Assembly (NCBI GenBank): GCA_003013855.2
Contig: ML058386.1
Location: 1,054,001 to 1,118,000, forward strand
Direction: 5' to 3'
Source: Liriodendron chinense
Taxonomy: Eukaryota; Streptophyta; Magnoliopsida; Magnoliales; Magnoliaceae
Length of the DNA: 64,000 nt
Position numbers and translations under genes: made by a program. Positions 1-10,919 of the stretch are shown one piece after another. The notes beneath the pieces were generated by a model. That model worked only from the letters and a program-made list of their open reading frames with translations, had not been told where the DNA came from and searched no databases. How positions within the stretch are numbered: the stretch's first letter is position 1; each line of letters begins with the position of its first letter.

Positions 1-1617
1 TAGGCAACCACAAAGACGACTCAATCCAAACATGAAGGATGTGGTTAAGGACGAAGTGGTGAAACTATTGGATGTGGGTATTATTTACCCAATATCCGAT
101 AGTCAATGGGTGAGCCCAACTCAAGTGGTGCCTAAGAAATTCGGAATAACCATCGTAGGGAATGCCAATAATGAACTCGTACCAATTAGAGTCACTACCG
201 GTTGGAGAATGTGCATTGACTATAGGATGCTAAACACAGTTACAAGGAAAGACCACTTCCCCCTTCCATTTGTTAGTCAAATTTTAGAAAGGTTAGCGGG
301 TCATTCCCATTTTTTGCTTCCTTGATGGCTATTCAGGGTACAGCCAAATAGAGATTGCCCTTGAAGACCAAGAAAAGACTACATTCACATGTCCATTCGG
401 CACTGTCGCCTATCGACGGATGCCGTTTGGACTATCCAATGCCCCTGCCACTTTTCAGCATTGTATGATGAGTATCTTTTCTGATATGGTGGGGACAATT
501 CTCGAAGTCTTCATGGATGACTTCTCAGTATTTGGTTGTAGCTTTGATGAGTGCCTTGTGCACTTGAAATCTGTGTTGAAAAGATGTGAAGAGAAGAACC
601 TTGTGTTGAATTGGGAGAAATGTCACTTTATGGTTCAAAAGGGAATTGTACTAGGTCACATCGTCTCACAAAACGGATCGAGGAGGACAAAGCAAAAATC
701 GATCTTATCTCTAACCTTCCACCACCCAAGAGCATACGAGATGTGCGGTCCTTTTTGGGACACGCCGAATTTTATAGAAGGTTCATAAAGGACTTCAGTT
801 CACTCTCTCATCCTTTATGTAACCTACTTCAAAAGGAGAACTCATTCGAGTGGAATGAAGATTGTCAAAATGCCTTTACCAAACTTAAAGGTATGTTGAC
901 ATGTGCTCTCATAATGCAACCACTTGATTGAAACCTTCCTTTTGAAATTATGTGCGATGCAAGCGACTATGCTATTGGGGCTGTGCTAGGCCAAAGAAAA
1001 GAGAAGAAGCCTTGTGTTATCTACTATGCAAGTGGAACCTTAAACTCAGCCCAAGTAAACTACACTATTACAGAAAAAGAACTTTTAACCATATTTTTTG
1101 CCTTGGACAAGTTTAGGTCCTACTTGATTGGATCCAAGATCATCATATTCACTGACCATGCCGCGCTTAAATACCTTCTCTCTAAGAAGGATGCTAAACT
1201 AGGGTTGCTAAGATGGATCCTTCTACTCCAAGAATTTGATATAGAGATACGTGATAAGAAAGGAGTAGAAAATGTAGTGGCTGACCACCTCTCTCGACTT
1301 GTTCTCACCAATTCCCCTGAAATGACTACACTCAATGACATGTTCCCTGATGAACAACTTTTTAAAGTCTCCCAATTGCCATGGTATGCGGACATTACTA
1401 ACTATCTTGCTACAGGTACAATTCCTACACATTGGAAAAAGCAAGATAAGGATAAGTTCTTCAATGAGGTGCGAAAATTCCTATGGGACGACCCATACTT
1501 ATTCAAGTATTGTCTCGATCAAATCATAAGGAGATGTGTGCCAGATGATGAACAACAAAGTATCATCTCCTTCTGTCATTCTCAAGCGTGTGGTGGCCAC
1601 TTTTCGGCTAAGAATAC
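1..1617 (+). pseudogene. pol: E1 pol, first part: RT, RNase H and start of integrase (Athila clade), broken
   Basis: This is the middle of an Athila-clade Ty3/gypsy polyprotein, truncated by the left edge of the window. Reverse transcriptase starts at about 20 and shows the YPISDSQWVSPTQVVPKK block and the catalytic FMDD at 510-521. RNase H follows (MCDASDYAIG, TEKELL, FTDHAALKYLL). The integrase zinc-binding region begins at about 1560 and is cut at 1617 by solo LTR S1. Breaks are visible: an extra T in the run near 310-315, a lost base near 680, and a TGA at about 929 where other copies have TGG (tryptophan). The protein resumes at 3297. Family and order of domains are clear; it cannot make a working enzyme. 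Confidence 0.93.
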
Positions 1618-2471
1618 TGTTCACTCCCCAAGTGTAGGGTTGCGAAGTAGTAATAATTCGGAAAGACCGAGTATCGTTCCCACAGAGATTTATGTATGGG
1701 TATCCTCAGAATTTGTCTAAAACAACTAGTAATTAAGATCCTATTAAGAGCTAAAACTGAAAAATAGCGATTTGGGTTTAAACAGTGAATGGGTAAGGTA
1801 AATTCAATCTAAAAAGGCGCTAGAGCGCCAAGGATCCACTTTTGATAAGTTTCAATGCATCAACACAACTAGGTCTCTCATAACTCAATCGGAATCGAAT
1901 TCCTTTCTCTATCCGATTGGAATATAGAGCGGTTCAATCAACAATTATCTAAAACAAGTGCTTATTAACTGATTTGATTCCCACAATAACACTCAGGCCT
2001 TGGGCATACTCAATTGTATAGGCCAAGCCTCTTTCCAATCTAGTTGAGATTCATAACCATAGTTTTCACCAAATCCTGTCACTAGACCTGATTACAACTC
2101 ATGATTAGAACTCTAATTAAATCAAAATCAATCAATAAACAACTATTCCAAACTATACAGCAAAAGATAAGAACTTTAGTTGAATGAGTTCCCACATGAA
2201 AATCAGGCCATTGTACACAAGGCAATCAAAGCGTCTACCATGCCCGGAGTCAATGGTAGATCAATGCACTACACAAGCATAAACAATGCTCAAAAGTTAA
2301 GATACTAAGCTTAGAATCACTAAGAATCACATGAGCCCAGAGTCGTCAGGAGATCAAAGTAAAACCAACTTAGTACTTGATTCAAACTCATATTGAACTA
2401 AAATTCATCAATTAAAATATAAAAGGAAACCTAGGTTGCATCAATCCATCAAAAACGAATCACAAGCTTCC

Positions 2472-2493
2472 CCTCTTAGCCCTAGCTAAGAGG
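2472..2493 (-). other. Leader hairpin of S1 LTR
   Basis: Perfect 9-bp inverted repeat, arms CCTCTTAGC and GCTAAGAGG with a 4-nt loop, about 150 nt downstream of the TATA box in LTR orientation. It would lie in the 5' leader of the transcript. Confidence 0.75.
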
Positions 2494-2640
2494 TTTTAGT
2501 TCATCTCTAACATCCTTGAACTAGAAGCCTCTAAAAACATGAAAAACTACTAAAACAGGAAGAAAACTAGAAATCCGAAGTAGAATCCGTCTCCTGAGCA
2601 ATCCCCACGTTCTAGCCTCTTCGGTATGAAGAGAAGACAC

Positions 2641-2649
2641 CCTTTTATA
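2641..2649 (-). promoter_or_regulatory. TATA box of S1 LTR
   Basis: TATAAAAGG on the minus strand, about 110 bp downstream of the palindrome array in LTR orientation. The same box is found at the same place in all the Athila-type LTRs here. Confidence 0.8.
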
Positions 2650-2757
2650 GCTTGGAGGAGTCCAATACGCAAGAGAACTCCAGAAATTGCGTAAATTTAC
2701 GCTATTGCGCAAAAGATTTCGGACTCCCAAAAATAGAAACAGCCGTTTTTTATGCAT

Positions 2758-3046
2758 GGCCGACCGGTCATGACCGGTCAGATGGTGATTCTCTTAATCC
2801 AGCAGCTATAGCCGACCGGTCATGACCGGTCGGACTGGCTGTCCAGTGCGTCCAATGGTGTGGCCGACCGGTCTTGACCGGTCGGACTGCGTTCCTTGAT
2901 CAGTTCAGCAACTATGGCCGACCGGTCTTGACCGGTCGGCCTGGGTAATCCATCCTCCGGCGGTTCTTCACTTCAAATAAACGAGTGGCCGACCGGTCAT
3001 GACCGGTCGGGCTTGCTTGGACGACCGGTCAGCTGACCGGTCTAGC
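2758..3046. repeat. GACCGGTC palindrome array in S1
   Basis: Six units are visible. Five are two GACCGGTC octamers with a 2-nt spacer (AT or TT), flanked by CC and GG. The last one (about 3021-3042) has a wider spacer. Units are spaced roughly 40-70 bp apart and lie upstream of the TATA box in LTR orientation. Confidence 0.95.
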
Positions 3047-3291
3047 CTCTTTTTCTCTCTATTTCTTTCTTTCTCTCCTCTCTCCTTGCCCTGACTTTCT
3101 TTGGTCCTTCTTCATCCTTCATCCTATGGTCTTCAATGCTTGTAAGGAGCCTCATTTAGCCTTGAATTAGTGAAATCTCCATCTTGTTCTTATAATTACA
3201 AATCATGCATTAGAATGGTCCTTTAAATGTGTAAACCGTGCATAATGAGTGATGAATTGGGGTTAGAATATGCACAATTAAGAGCTCAACA

Positions 3292-4356
3292 AATACCACA
3301 GCCAAAATTCTGCAATGTGGGTTTTATTGACCCACTATGTTCAAGGACACCCATGAGTTTTGCAAAACATGTGAGCCTTGTCAGAAATTGGGAGGAATCT
3401 CCCATAAAAATATGATGCCACTCAATCCCATCTTAATAATCGAAATTTTTTATTGTTATGGCATCGATTTCATAGGTCCATTCCCATCTTCTTTTGGAAA
3501 CGTATATATCTTGCTTGCCGTTGACTATGTGTCCAAATGGGTCGAGGCGATCCCATGCCGGAATAATGTCCATAAAACAGTCATTCGTTTCTTAAAAGAG
3601 AATATTCTTTCCCAATATGGAACACCTCGAGTCATCATAAGTGATGGAAGGTCTCACTTTTGTAATCGCCCATTTGAAACCTTAATGAAGAAATATGGCA
3701 TTAATCACAAAGTGAGCATGCCCTATCACCCATAAACAAGTGGACAAGCTGAGATATCCAATAGGGAGATTAAATATATTTTGGAGAAAACTGTAAACCT
3801 CGATCGCAAGGATTGGTCGCTTCTACTTACCGATGCACTTTGGGCTTACCGTACTGCTTTTAAGACTCATATTGGAATGTCTCCCTATAAACTTGTCTAT
3901 GAGAAGGCTTGTCACTTGCCTGTGGAGTTGGAACATAAGGTGTATTGGGCAATAAAGGAGATGAATTTTGATTCTGACAAGGCAAGCTCGTTGTGCATAC
4001 TTCAACTAAATGAACTTGCAGAACTCCGGAACGACGCTTATGAAAATACGAGAATTTACAGGGACAAGACGAAGGTGTTCCATGATAAGAACATTCTTCG
4101 TAAGACATTCATGATTAATAAAAAAGTCCTTATGTATAATTCTCGCCTACATTTATTTCCAGAGAAATTGAGATCTCGATGGACCGGTCCCTACATAGTA
4201 CAAATTGTTTATCCATATGGGACCGTCGAGCTGTTGAATCCTAGGAATGGCAACATCTTTAAGGTGAATGGTCAGCGATTAAAGTCATTCTTTGAGAACT
4301 TTCCTTCAGAAGGTATATCCATGCCTCTGACTGCTCCTGTGTATCAGGATGTTTGA
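3292..4356 (+). pseudogene. pol: E1 pol, second part: integrase core and C-terminus
   Basis: This continues the polyprotein after S1; 3292-3296 is the duplicated target site. It shows CEPC of the zinc-binding domain, then the catalytic triad: Asp codon 3466-3468 (GIDFIGPF), Asp codon 3643-3645 (ISDGRSHF) and Glu codon 3751-3753 (QAEISN). The last two are 35 residues apart, as in D-D-35-E integrases. A GPY-type C-terminal module follows (WTGPYIVQ, about 4180-4290) and the protein ends at QDV, stop 4354-4356. One nonsense mutation, TAA at 3733-3735, stands where related copies have CAA. No chromodomain follows, as expected for Athila. Confidence 0.93.
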
Positions 4357-4923
4357 TCTCCTAGTCTGATGGAGGTATAGAGTAGTTAGGATTAGGATTT
4401 TGTTGCTTTTGCTTACTTTTTCATAGGTTTGTTAGAAGGAGGTAGAATTTCACTTTTCATTCTCTCAGGTACTATCATCGCTCACTCCCCTTTATTTTCA
4501 AATTGCTCTCATGTTTGCTCATTGCATAATTTTTTTGTTACATTGAGGACAATGTAAGATTTGGTTGGGGGGTGAGATGAGATTCCTCATCTAGCATGCT
4601 GCAACATTTCGAGCATCATATGTGCGAATTTTTTTTTGAATTTTCTAAAATTTTAGAACTCCTTTAGAAAACCTTATTTATATGCATTCGAGATGATACG
4701 AGCATAAGAGGAGGAGATATGAAGTGTGTGATGTTGCAAGTCTTGAATTTTTCTTAACATAATGGTTTTATATGTGAATTCCCCTATTTACGTGATTGAT
4801 GGAAAACTTGAACACTTTTACACCTAATTCACATTACACGATTTTCATGGGTTGAAAGAATTATGTGATTTGTGGATTAGCTAGATTTTGATTTAAGGTG
4901 TCGAGAAACCAAGCCGGGGTACT
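4357..4923 (+). other. E1 non-coding region after pol, first part
   Basis: No coding potential. It contains CAGGTACT at about 4468 (possible splice donor), the phrase CATTGAGGACAATG, and an internal purine tract, TTGGTTGGGGGGTG, at 4561-4574 that looks like a second PPT. No env-like frame is present. It is cut at 4923 by E2 (target GTACT 4919-4923). Confidence 0.8.
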
Positions 4924-5290
4924 TGTTGAACCTTCAGTTTATACATTGCATAGCCCATTACACCATATTATATGCATGGTTTTCATGTTTAAAAGGCCCA
5001 TCTAATGCATGTTTTGTGATTGTAGGAATGAGAGTAGACTTCACCCAATCGGAGACCAAAAGAACGTATTTAGATGTATGGGATGAAGATTGAAAGAGGA
5101 GCAAAGAAAGAAGAAAGCAAGTAGAGGAGAGAAGAAGAAAGAAAAAAAGAAAAAGAGTGAAAACAACAGGTCTGACTGGTCGTCCACATGAAAAAACGGG
5201 CAGATTCTAAATCCGGACTCCTAAAAACTCTGCGCACTGCATAACCTTACGCACTTTCTTGATGATTCCGACGCAACCGAGCTCCCCCAC

Positions 5291-5299
5291 TATAAAAGG
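5291..5299 (+). promoter_or_regulatory. TATA box of E2 5' LTR
   Basis: TATAAAAGG, downstream of the dyad region (TTACGCA near 5250) and about 170 nt upstream of the leader hairpin. Confidence 0.8.
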
Positions 5300-5462
5300 A
5301 CACATAGGGGCTCTTCCTAAGGTATCATAGAAGCTAAGGAACGTTGTGGGAGAGGAAGGAAGCCGTTGTGAAGCATATGCAACCCTCCAAGCTCCAGTTT
5401 TTCTAGTTTTCATGTTTTTTTATTTGAGTTCTAGTTGTAGTATGACTATGCTTGGATAGAAT

Positions 5463-5482
5463 CTCTCAGTTAAGGCTGAGAG
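5463..5482 (+). other. Leader hairpin of E2 5' LTR
   Basis: Arms CTCTCAGT and GCTGAGAG, loop TAAG; the pair next to the loop is a U-G wobble. It corresponds to the CTCTTAGC / GCTAAGAG stem of the B-type LTRs. Confidence 0.7.
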
Positions 5483-6105
5483 GTAAAGCTTCTAGCCAAT
5501 TTCATGTGTAGTTCAGTTCAGTTCAAGTAATTTTACTTCAAGTTTGGACTTTTCATATTCTAGTTCCTAAAGTTGACAGTTTTAGATGTTTTATGAGAGT
5601 TCATGTGCTCTAGACATGGATTCCTTGCAATTCTCTGAGATTATCATGTTGTGCTTGTTTAGTTTCGAATTATAGTAATCCTTGAGCAGGCCATAGTCCA
5701 TAGGCATGGCTGTTACTCCGAAGGCTATGATTTTGGATTCTAAATTGTTGAATGGGACTAGAACTTGGAAGTTTAACTTGAGTGGGATTGAATGTGTTTA
5801 ATGCTTGATTTTCAAACTAGATGAGAGAGATGACTTCAAATTTAGTTGTGTATCTTGTTTGGATTGATTGGATTGACATGGGATTGCTACAAGTGGATCC
5901 TTGAATGCCTTAGTGCCTTTAAATTAGTGTTTTCATTAAATTTTCTGTTTTAGCATAATTATCCAATTGAATCTCTTATTTATTGCAAACTGAGTTGCTG
6001 GAATAGTTTGGAACTTGTTCTCAAATTCCCTGTGGATCGACCTCAGTTTTACCGAGTTTTATTACTACATCGCAGCCTTGCACTTGAGGCGAGCGAACAA
6101 GTTTT

Positions 6106-6123
6106 TGGCGCCGCTGCCGGGGA
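6106..6123 (+). other. E2 primer binding site (tRNA-Asp)
   Basis: TGGCGCCGCTGCCGGGGA, six bases after the LTR end. It is complementary to the 3' end of plant tRNA-Asp with one mismatch (C for T at position 9). This is the primer known for Athila. Confidence 0.88.
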
Positions 6124-6364
6124 ATTTAGATAACGGTTCTAAATTATTTTAGTAGCTATAGAGTAGAAGTAGTTAGGATTTATTATTTTCTTAGGATTAG
6201 GTTTTCTGAATTCTAGAACTACCAAAGTTTGTTTCATTTTGTAGGAAGTTCTTTTAGTTCAAGCAAATCGGTACTATCCTTCCAGCTTGAACTCTTTTAG
6301 TTTTTGGTTTTTATTTTTCAGATTTTAGGATTTAGGTTTAGTCAGATTTTGGATTTTGTGGTTT

Positions 6365-8181
6365 ATGTCCTATTGGGAACGAGACCACAACAATCGTCTC
6401 CATTCTGAAGGTGGTTTAGTTGGACCATTATCCGTTCATAGACGAATCTGAAAATTTGTAGAACATTGTGATAATTTGGGGAGTATGGATTAAACACCTT
6501 TAAGGAATCCTCCACCCCCCCCCCAACTACAAACGCAAATCAAGAGGGAGTATGAGCGAATGAGGTATATAACGTTCCTCCAATGAGATCACTACGGGAC
6601 TACCTACGACCAGCCGTGCAACTATACCCTCTTGCGTGGTTCTACCACCAACTGGGGGAAACATTGACATAAAGCCGGGTGTAATTCAACTTATACCAAA
6701 GTTCCATGGGCTAGACTCTGACAGCACATATCTGCACTTAAAAGAATTCAAAGAAGTGGTGGCTACCTTGCAATACACCAATGTTTTGGAAGATACCATT
6801 AAGCTTAAACTCTTTCCCTTTTCATTGAAAGAAAGAGCCAAAAATTGGCTTCACTCTCTTAGACCACATTCGATAGGGTCATGGAACGAGATGACCCGGG
6901 AATTCTTGAAAAAGCTCATAAAACGAACACCCTTCGAAGAGCCATAATGAATTTTTTGGCTAAAGAGGGTGAATCTTTCTTCCAATGTTGGGAGAAATTT
7001 AAGGACCTCCTACTTGCTTGCCTACATCATGGCTATGAGAGTTGGCGAATTATAAACTTCTTCAACGATGGATTAAGTTCCAATATGCACCAATTTGTAG
7101 AGATGATGTGCAACAACGAGTTTATGAGCAAAAATCCAGATGAGGCTTGGAGTTATTTGGATATGTTGGCCGAGAATGCCCAATCTTGGGATACCTCAGA
7201 TAAACCCAATAACCCCAAGCCTACTCAAGAGAAAGAGAAAGGAGGGATTTATATCCTCAAGGAGGAAGACGACGTGAATGCAAGGATAGCCAACCTCACA
7301 AGGAAGATCGAGGCCATGGAACTTAGTAAGAGTGGAGTTCTAAAGTCAAATGAAGCTATTGAGACCATATGTGGGATTTGTCTCACCAATTTACACACTA
7401 CACAAGTTGTCCTACAATTCTTGCATTTCAAGAGGTGTTACATGAACATGCAAATGCCACATATGGGTATCAATGACCTTTCAATGGACCGGTGGGTAAT
7501 ACGTATAATACCAGTTGGAAGAACCACCCAAATTTCAGTTGGAAGAATGCTCTCACGGGCAATCCTACCAACTCTCAAGGAGGGCAACCCATGCAAAATA
7601 TGGCCCCACCTCAATTCTCAATGGAGGATACCTTGAAAGCGTTTATACAAGGGCAAATGTAAATTAACCAAACGAATCAGCAAATTTTTCAAGAGCTTAA
7701 AGTCTCGGTTGATGAGATTAAGGGATGCTTGAATGCTAGGGAAGGGACCTTTCCGGCCCAACCTCAACCCAATCCAAAACAAGTACATGAAGTAAGCATT
7801 CATGACACCTTCAACCAACATGTGGAGCAAGCCAAATCAGTCACCACTCTTAGAAGTGGTAAACAAATCAATAAATCTATTCCGGTGAAGGCCGACAAGC
7901 CTAATGATCAGATAAATTCTGAGGATGAGGACGGATCTAACTTAGCCCCACAAGAAACGTAACGCGTTTACAAGCCCGTAGCACCATTCCCTTCTAGATT
8001 GGTTGCTCCCAAATGTCTTCCAAACTCTCATGATATTCTAGAGATTTTCAGACAAGTCAAGATAAACATTCCTTTGCTTGATGTCATCGAACAAATCCTC
8101 TCTTATGCCAAGTTTCTAAAGGACCTATGCACAACTAAACGCAAATATAATGTGCAGCAAAAGGCCTTCTTAAATGAGTAA
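6365..8181 (+). pseudogene. gag: E2 gag, heavily broken
   Basis: Gag-like capsid precursor. Its likely start is ATG 6365 (MSYWERD..., matching E4), with an in-frame stop within the first 30 codons and a frameshift before 6636. From 6636 the Athila gag core is clear: IDIKPGVIQL, KFHGLDSDS, WLHSLRPHSIG. A small deletion near 6910 shifts the frame, and 6920-7400 carries FQCWEKF, HHGYESWR and CGIC. The zinc knuckle is damaged, because the frame shifts again just after CGIC near 7400. Further pieces (7729-7962, 7999-8181) match the C-terminal gag linker (TTLRSGKQI, VAPKCLPNS). The protein cannot be made whole. Confidence 0.85.
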
Positions 8182-8961
8182 GTGAGTGCCATTCTCACTC
8201 AAAAGAGCCCCCTAAAATTCAAAGATCCCGGTAGTCCAACAATATCATGTATCATTGGAGACTACCGGATTGAGCGTGCATTGTTAGATTTGGGGGCAAG
8301 CGTAAACTTGATCCCATACTTGGTATATGAGCAATTGGGCCTTGGTGAATTAAAACTCACCAAAACCACATTGCAACTCGCTGATAGATCCATCCGTGTA
8401 CCGAGAGGGATAGTTGAGGATGTTCTAGTCTAAGTTGATAAATTCTACTACCCGGTAGATTTTATCGTCTTGGACACACAACCGATTCTAGATGCTAACA
8501 CTCAAATACCGGTGATTTTAGGCTGTCCGTTCCTTGCTACATCAAACGCAATCATCAATTGCCAGAATGGGGTGATGCAATTATCCTTTGGGAACATGAC
8601 ATTAGAGGTGAATGTGTTCCACTTGGGCAAAAGGCACAGGGATGTAGATGATGACGAGCTCTTCGAGGTAAACATGCTTGAATCTTTTAAAGAAGAGGAG
8701 CTCCTCCAACTTGAACCACCAAAAAGCTTGGAGACATGCTTAGCACATTTCGTGGATTCCAAAGACCCCATCATTGGTGAAATTGTGCAAGCATTGAATA
8801 TTGAGAGACCGGTAGTTGGTATTAGCCAGTTGAGGCCTCATTCTGAAAAATTGTCACCAACCACATCAAGGCCTCTACCGTCTAACATCAAACCACTGAA
8901 GCTTGACCTTAAACCATTGCCATCCGAGCTTAAATATGTATATTTGGGTCAAGATGAAACA
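8182..8961 (+). pseudogene. pro: E2 retropepsin-like protease and linker
   Basis: Aspartic protease region with the active-site motif DLGAS (about 8290-8304, in LLDLGASVNLIPY) and VILGCPFLATSN farther on; sibling elements have VILGRPFLATSN. An in-frame TAA before 8182 and a TAG at 8431-8433 (CAA to TAA-type change, QVDKFYY in relatives) interrupt it. It is followed by an acidic linker (DDDELFEVNMLES). The frame is cut at 8961 by the copia-type solo LTR and resumes at 10925. Confidence 0.87.
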
Positions 8962-10919
8962 TGAAATTGCGGTTTTACCGCTTGTAGAGATACTCGGAGA
9001 TATGTCTAAGGACCTAGAGGGGGGGTGATTAAGACCCTTTTTGAAATTCTTTTTGCCTACTTACACAATTCAACAAATAAAACAAAGTAAGCAATAACAC
9101 TTAGGCTTCTAAGCCTAAGTGGGTCCAATCACAAGACTAGCATATGATTAAGCAATAAACAATCCTAGTCTAAGCATGCATAGGTACATAAATTATTTAA
9201 CTAAACAAGCTCCTAACCTATGCAAACTATGTAGACTTATGAGAATGGATCAATGAGCTCAAGTCTACACACCTAGTGAAAGTACATCTTGTGTGAGGAT
9301 GTGCCAATCTAGTGCCTAGCATACATTCCTATCAAGCATTCATAATTAAACAATTAAACATCCAAGCTAAGATAATCAATGTGCTCAATTCAATCACAAA
9401 CACAAGCATGTATAGTGGTTCGACTTTGGGTCTACTCCACTCCCGGTTCAAGTACTCAACTCCTTTGAGCACACCGGCATTCACTATCGGAGGTTTTAAA
9501 TGAGGTTCACCTTTCAACCTTTACACGGAGGTTTTACCGGTTCGCCTCTCAACTATAACCGGAGTTTTGGACCAAGGGCTAACTCTCAACCCAAACGGAG
9601 TTTTGGACATAGGCTAACTCTCAACCCGAAGCACATTTACTCCCGTGAGGGAGGCTCCCCCTTGGAGACTAAGTTTAGGCCCGGCTATCGGGCCAAGGAA
9701 CAGCTAACGTCCTTGGTCGAGTTCGACAAACAAACTCTAAATGGACTCTCAAAAAGGATAACCTTACTTGTCGGATGAGCCCCTTGTTTAGCGCCGGTTC
9801 GGGTTGCTTGATCTCCGCTCTCCCGTGCTTCAATCAGCTTCCCTTGCTCCCCCGATCATGTTGCCGTTGCGTCGCCAATGCCTCAGCCACACTTGATCAA
9901 ACACCTTGCATGCGATGCCTTTGAGATGCCCAAGGTGCTAGGAGGATAGGTTTGAGAACTCTACAACTAATGGGAATGGATTGCCTAGAGTCTCTTTCCT
10001 ACAATGATCTCATCTTAGAGTTTTGGACAACGATTTGCCAATTAAGAAGCTTCCAAACTCTAGAGATCAAGAGGGGGTGAAGGTCATCTTCTTCATGAGC
10101 TTGGAATGCTCTAATCTTGTGTTAAAGCACAAGGAAGATGCCTTGCATAGGTTGGAAATGAGCCTCAAATGGTCTCCAACAATGGTGGCTTTACTCCTCT
10201 CGAAATCCCTCATCAAATGCCCAAAAATCGAGCTCTATATGTAAGAAAGGAGAGCTCCAACGGTCATAAAATGGGCAGAAAATGGCTCTGGCCGACCTGT
10301 CCAGACCGGTCAGATCCCCTTGCTGAAGGATGCCAATATACAGGCCGACCGGTCAAGACCGGTCGGCTCACCTTGCTGGATAGGCTAATGAAACTAGGCC
10401 GACCGGTCTTGACCGGTCGACTGTGCTTGCTGGACAGCCTAAGATGTGAAGGTCGACCGGTCTTGACTGGTCGGCTGCCCAGCTACATACAACACAGCAA
10501 GTTGCTATGGGACTGGCAGCCTTGCCGACCGGTCTTGACCGGTCGGACCAGTCCAGCCGACCGGTCTAGACCGGTCGGACAGGCCTGGGTTCAGTCATGC
10601 TATTTGCTGCCCCAAGTAATCTTCAGCCGTCCCATTTAGGCCAAGGTTTGGGTGTTCTTTTTGGACACCTAGGGCCAAACTATGATGACTAAGGGTCTTC
10701 CTAAGATGGTCAAGGTCATCAAAGAGGTAAGGGGGTAGAGTTTTGGTCAAGGTTAAGGCACTAAGGCATCACCTTTTACCTGATTCTTCTTCCTTGATGC
10801 AGCGAGGCCATCTGAGTCTTCGGTCTTCGTCTTCATTGGGCTCAACCGACACTAGACTCACTGACGTAAGTGATTGACAAATAAGGTGCACTAGTATGCC
10901 ACGGAAAAGTGCACTAACA
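8962..10919 (-). mobile_element. Copia-type solo LTR inserted in E2 pol
   Basis: 1958 bp with TG...CA termini, flanked by a perfect AAACA duplication (8957-8961, 10920-10924). On the minus strand it starts TGTTAGTGCAC. Its distal half matches, in reverse, 49221-~50050, which directly precedes a copia gag-PR region. Its first bases match the C1 3' LTR at 58263. The copia assignment is therefore by association. Short frames inside (9312-9778) are not genes. It carries a GACCGGTC array at 10290-10580, although it is unrelated to the Athila LTRs in the rest of its sequence. Confidence 0.88.
10290..10580. repeat. GACCGGTC palindrome array in a copia-type LTR
   Basis: Six units. Four or more are two GACCGGTC octamers separated by 2 nt (AA, TT, TT, TA) with CC/GG flanks; the first and fourth have single changes. 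In LTR orientation it lies about 340-630 bp from the LTR start. It is the same unit as in the Athila LTRs. Confidence 0.95.

Larger units (their letters stand above)
1618..3291 (-). mobile_element. S1: solo Athila-type LTR inserted in E1 integrase
   Basis: A lone LTR in reverse orientation, starting TGTTCACTCCCC and ending GAGCTCAACA, with no internal region. It is flanked by the perfect 5-bp duplication AATAC (1613-1617 and 3292-3296). Joining the flanks gives continuous integrase homology. Both termini are of the B type (reverse of TGTTGAGCTC...GGGGAAG.GAACA). In LTR orientation it has the GACCGGTC array, a TATA box (reverse of 2641-2649), the leader hairpin at 2472-2493 and a degraded U5 hairpin near 1660. 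It is the usual product of recombination between the two LTRs of a full element. Confidence 0.94.
4924..6099 (+). repeat. E2 5' LTR
   Basis: 1176 bp, TGTTGAACC to GCGAACA (A-type LTR, ending in TTGAGGCGAGCGAACA). TATA box 5291-5299, leader hairpin 5463-5482, U5 hairpin 6042-6056. Only one degraded GACCGGTC-like site (GACTGGTC, about 5173) is present, unlike the other LTRs. Confidence 0.95.

Noticed and set aside
4357..4923. An env-like gene after pol, as in some Athila elements.
   Set aside because: No frame of useful length with a signal peptide or membrane segment occurs between pol and the 3' LTR in any copy here.
9312..9778. Possible host gene in frames at 9312-9503 and 9500-9778.
   Set aside because: They lie inside the copia-type solo LTR, and the same sequence at 49400-49700 does not keep the frames.
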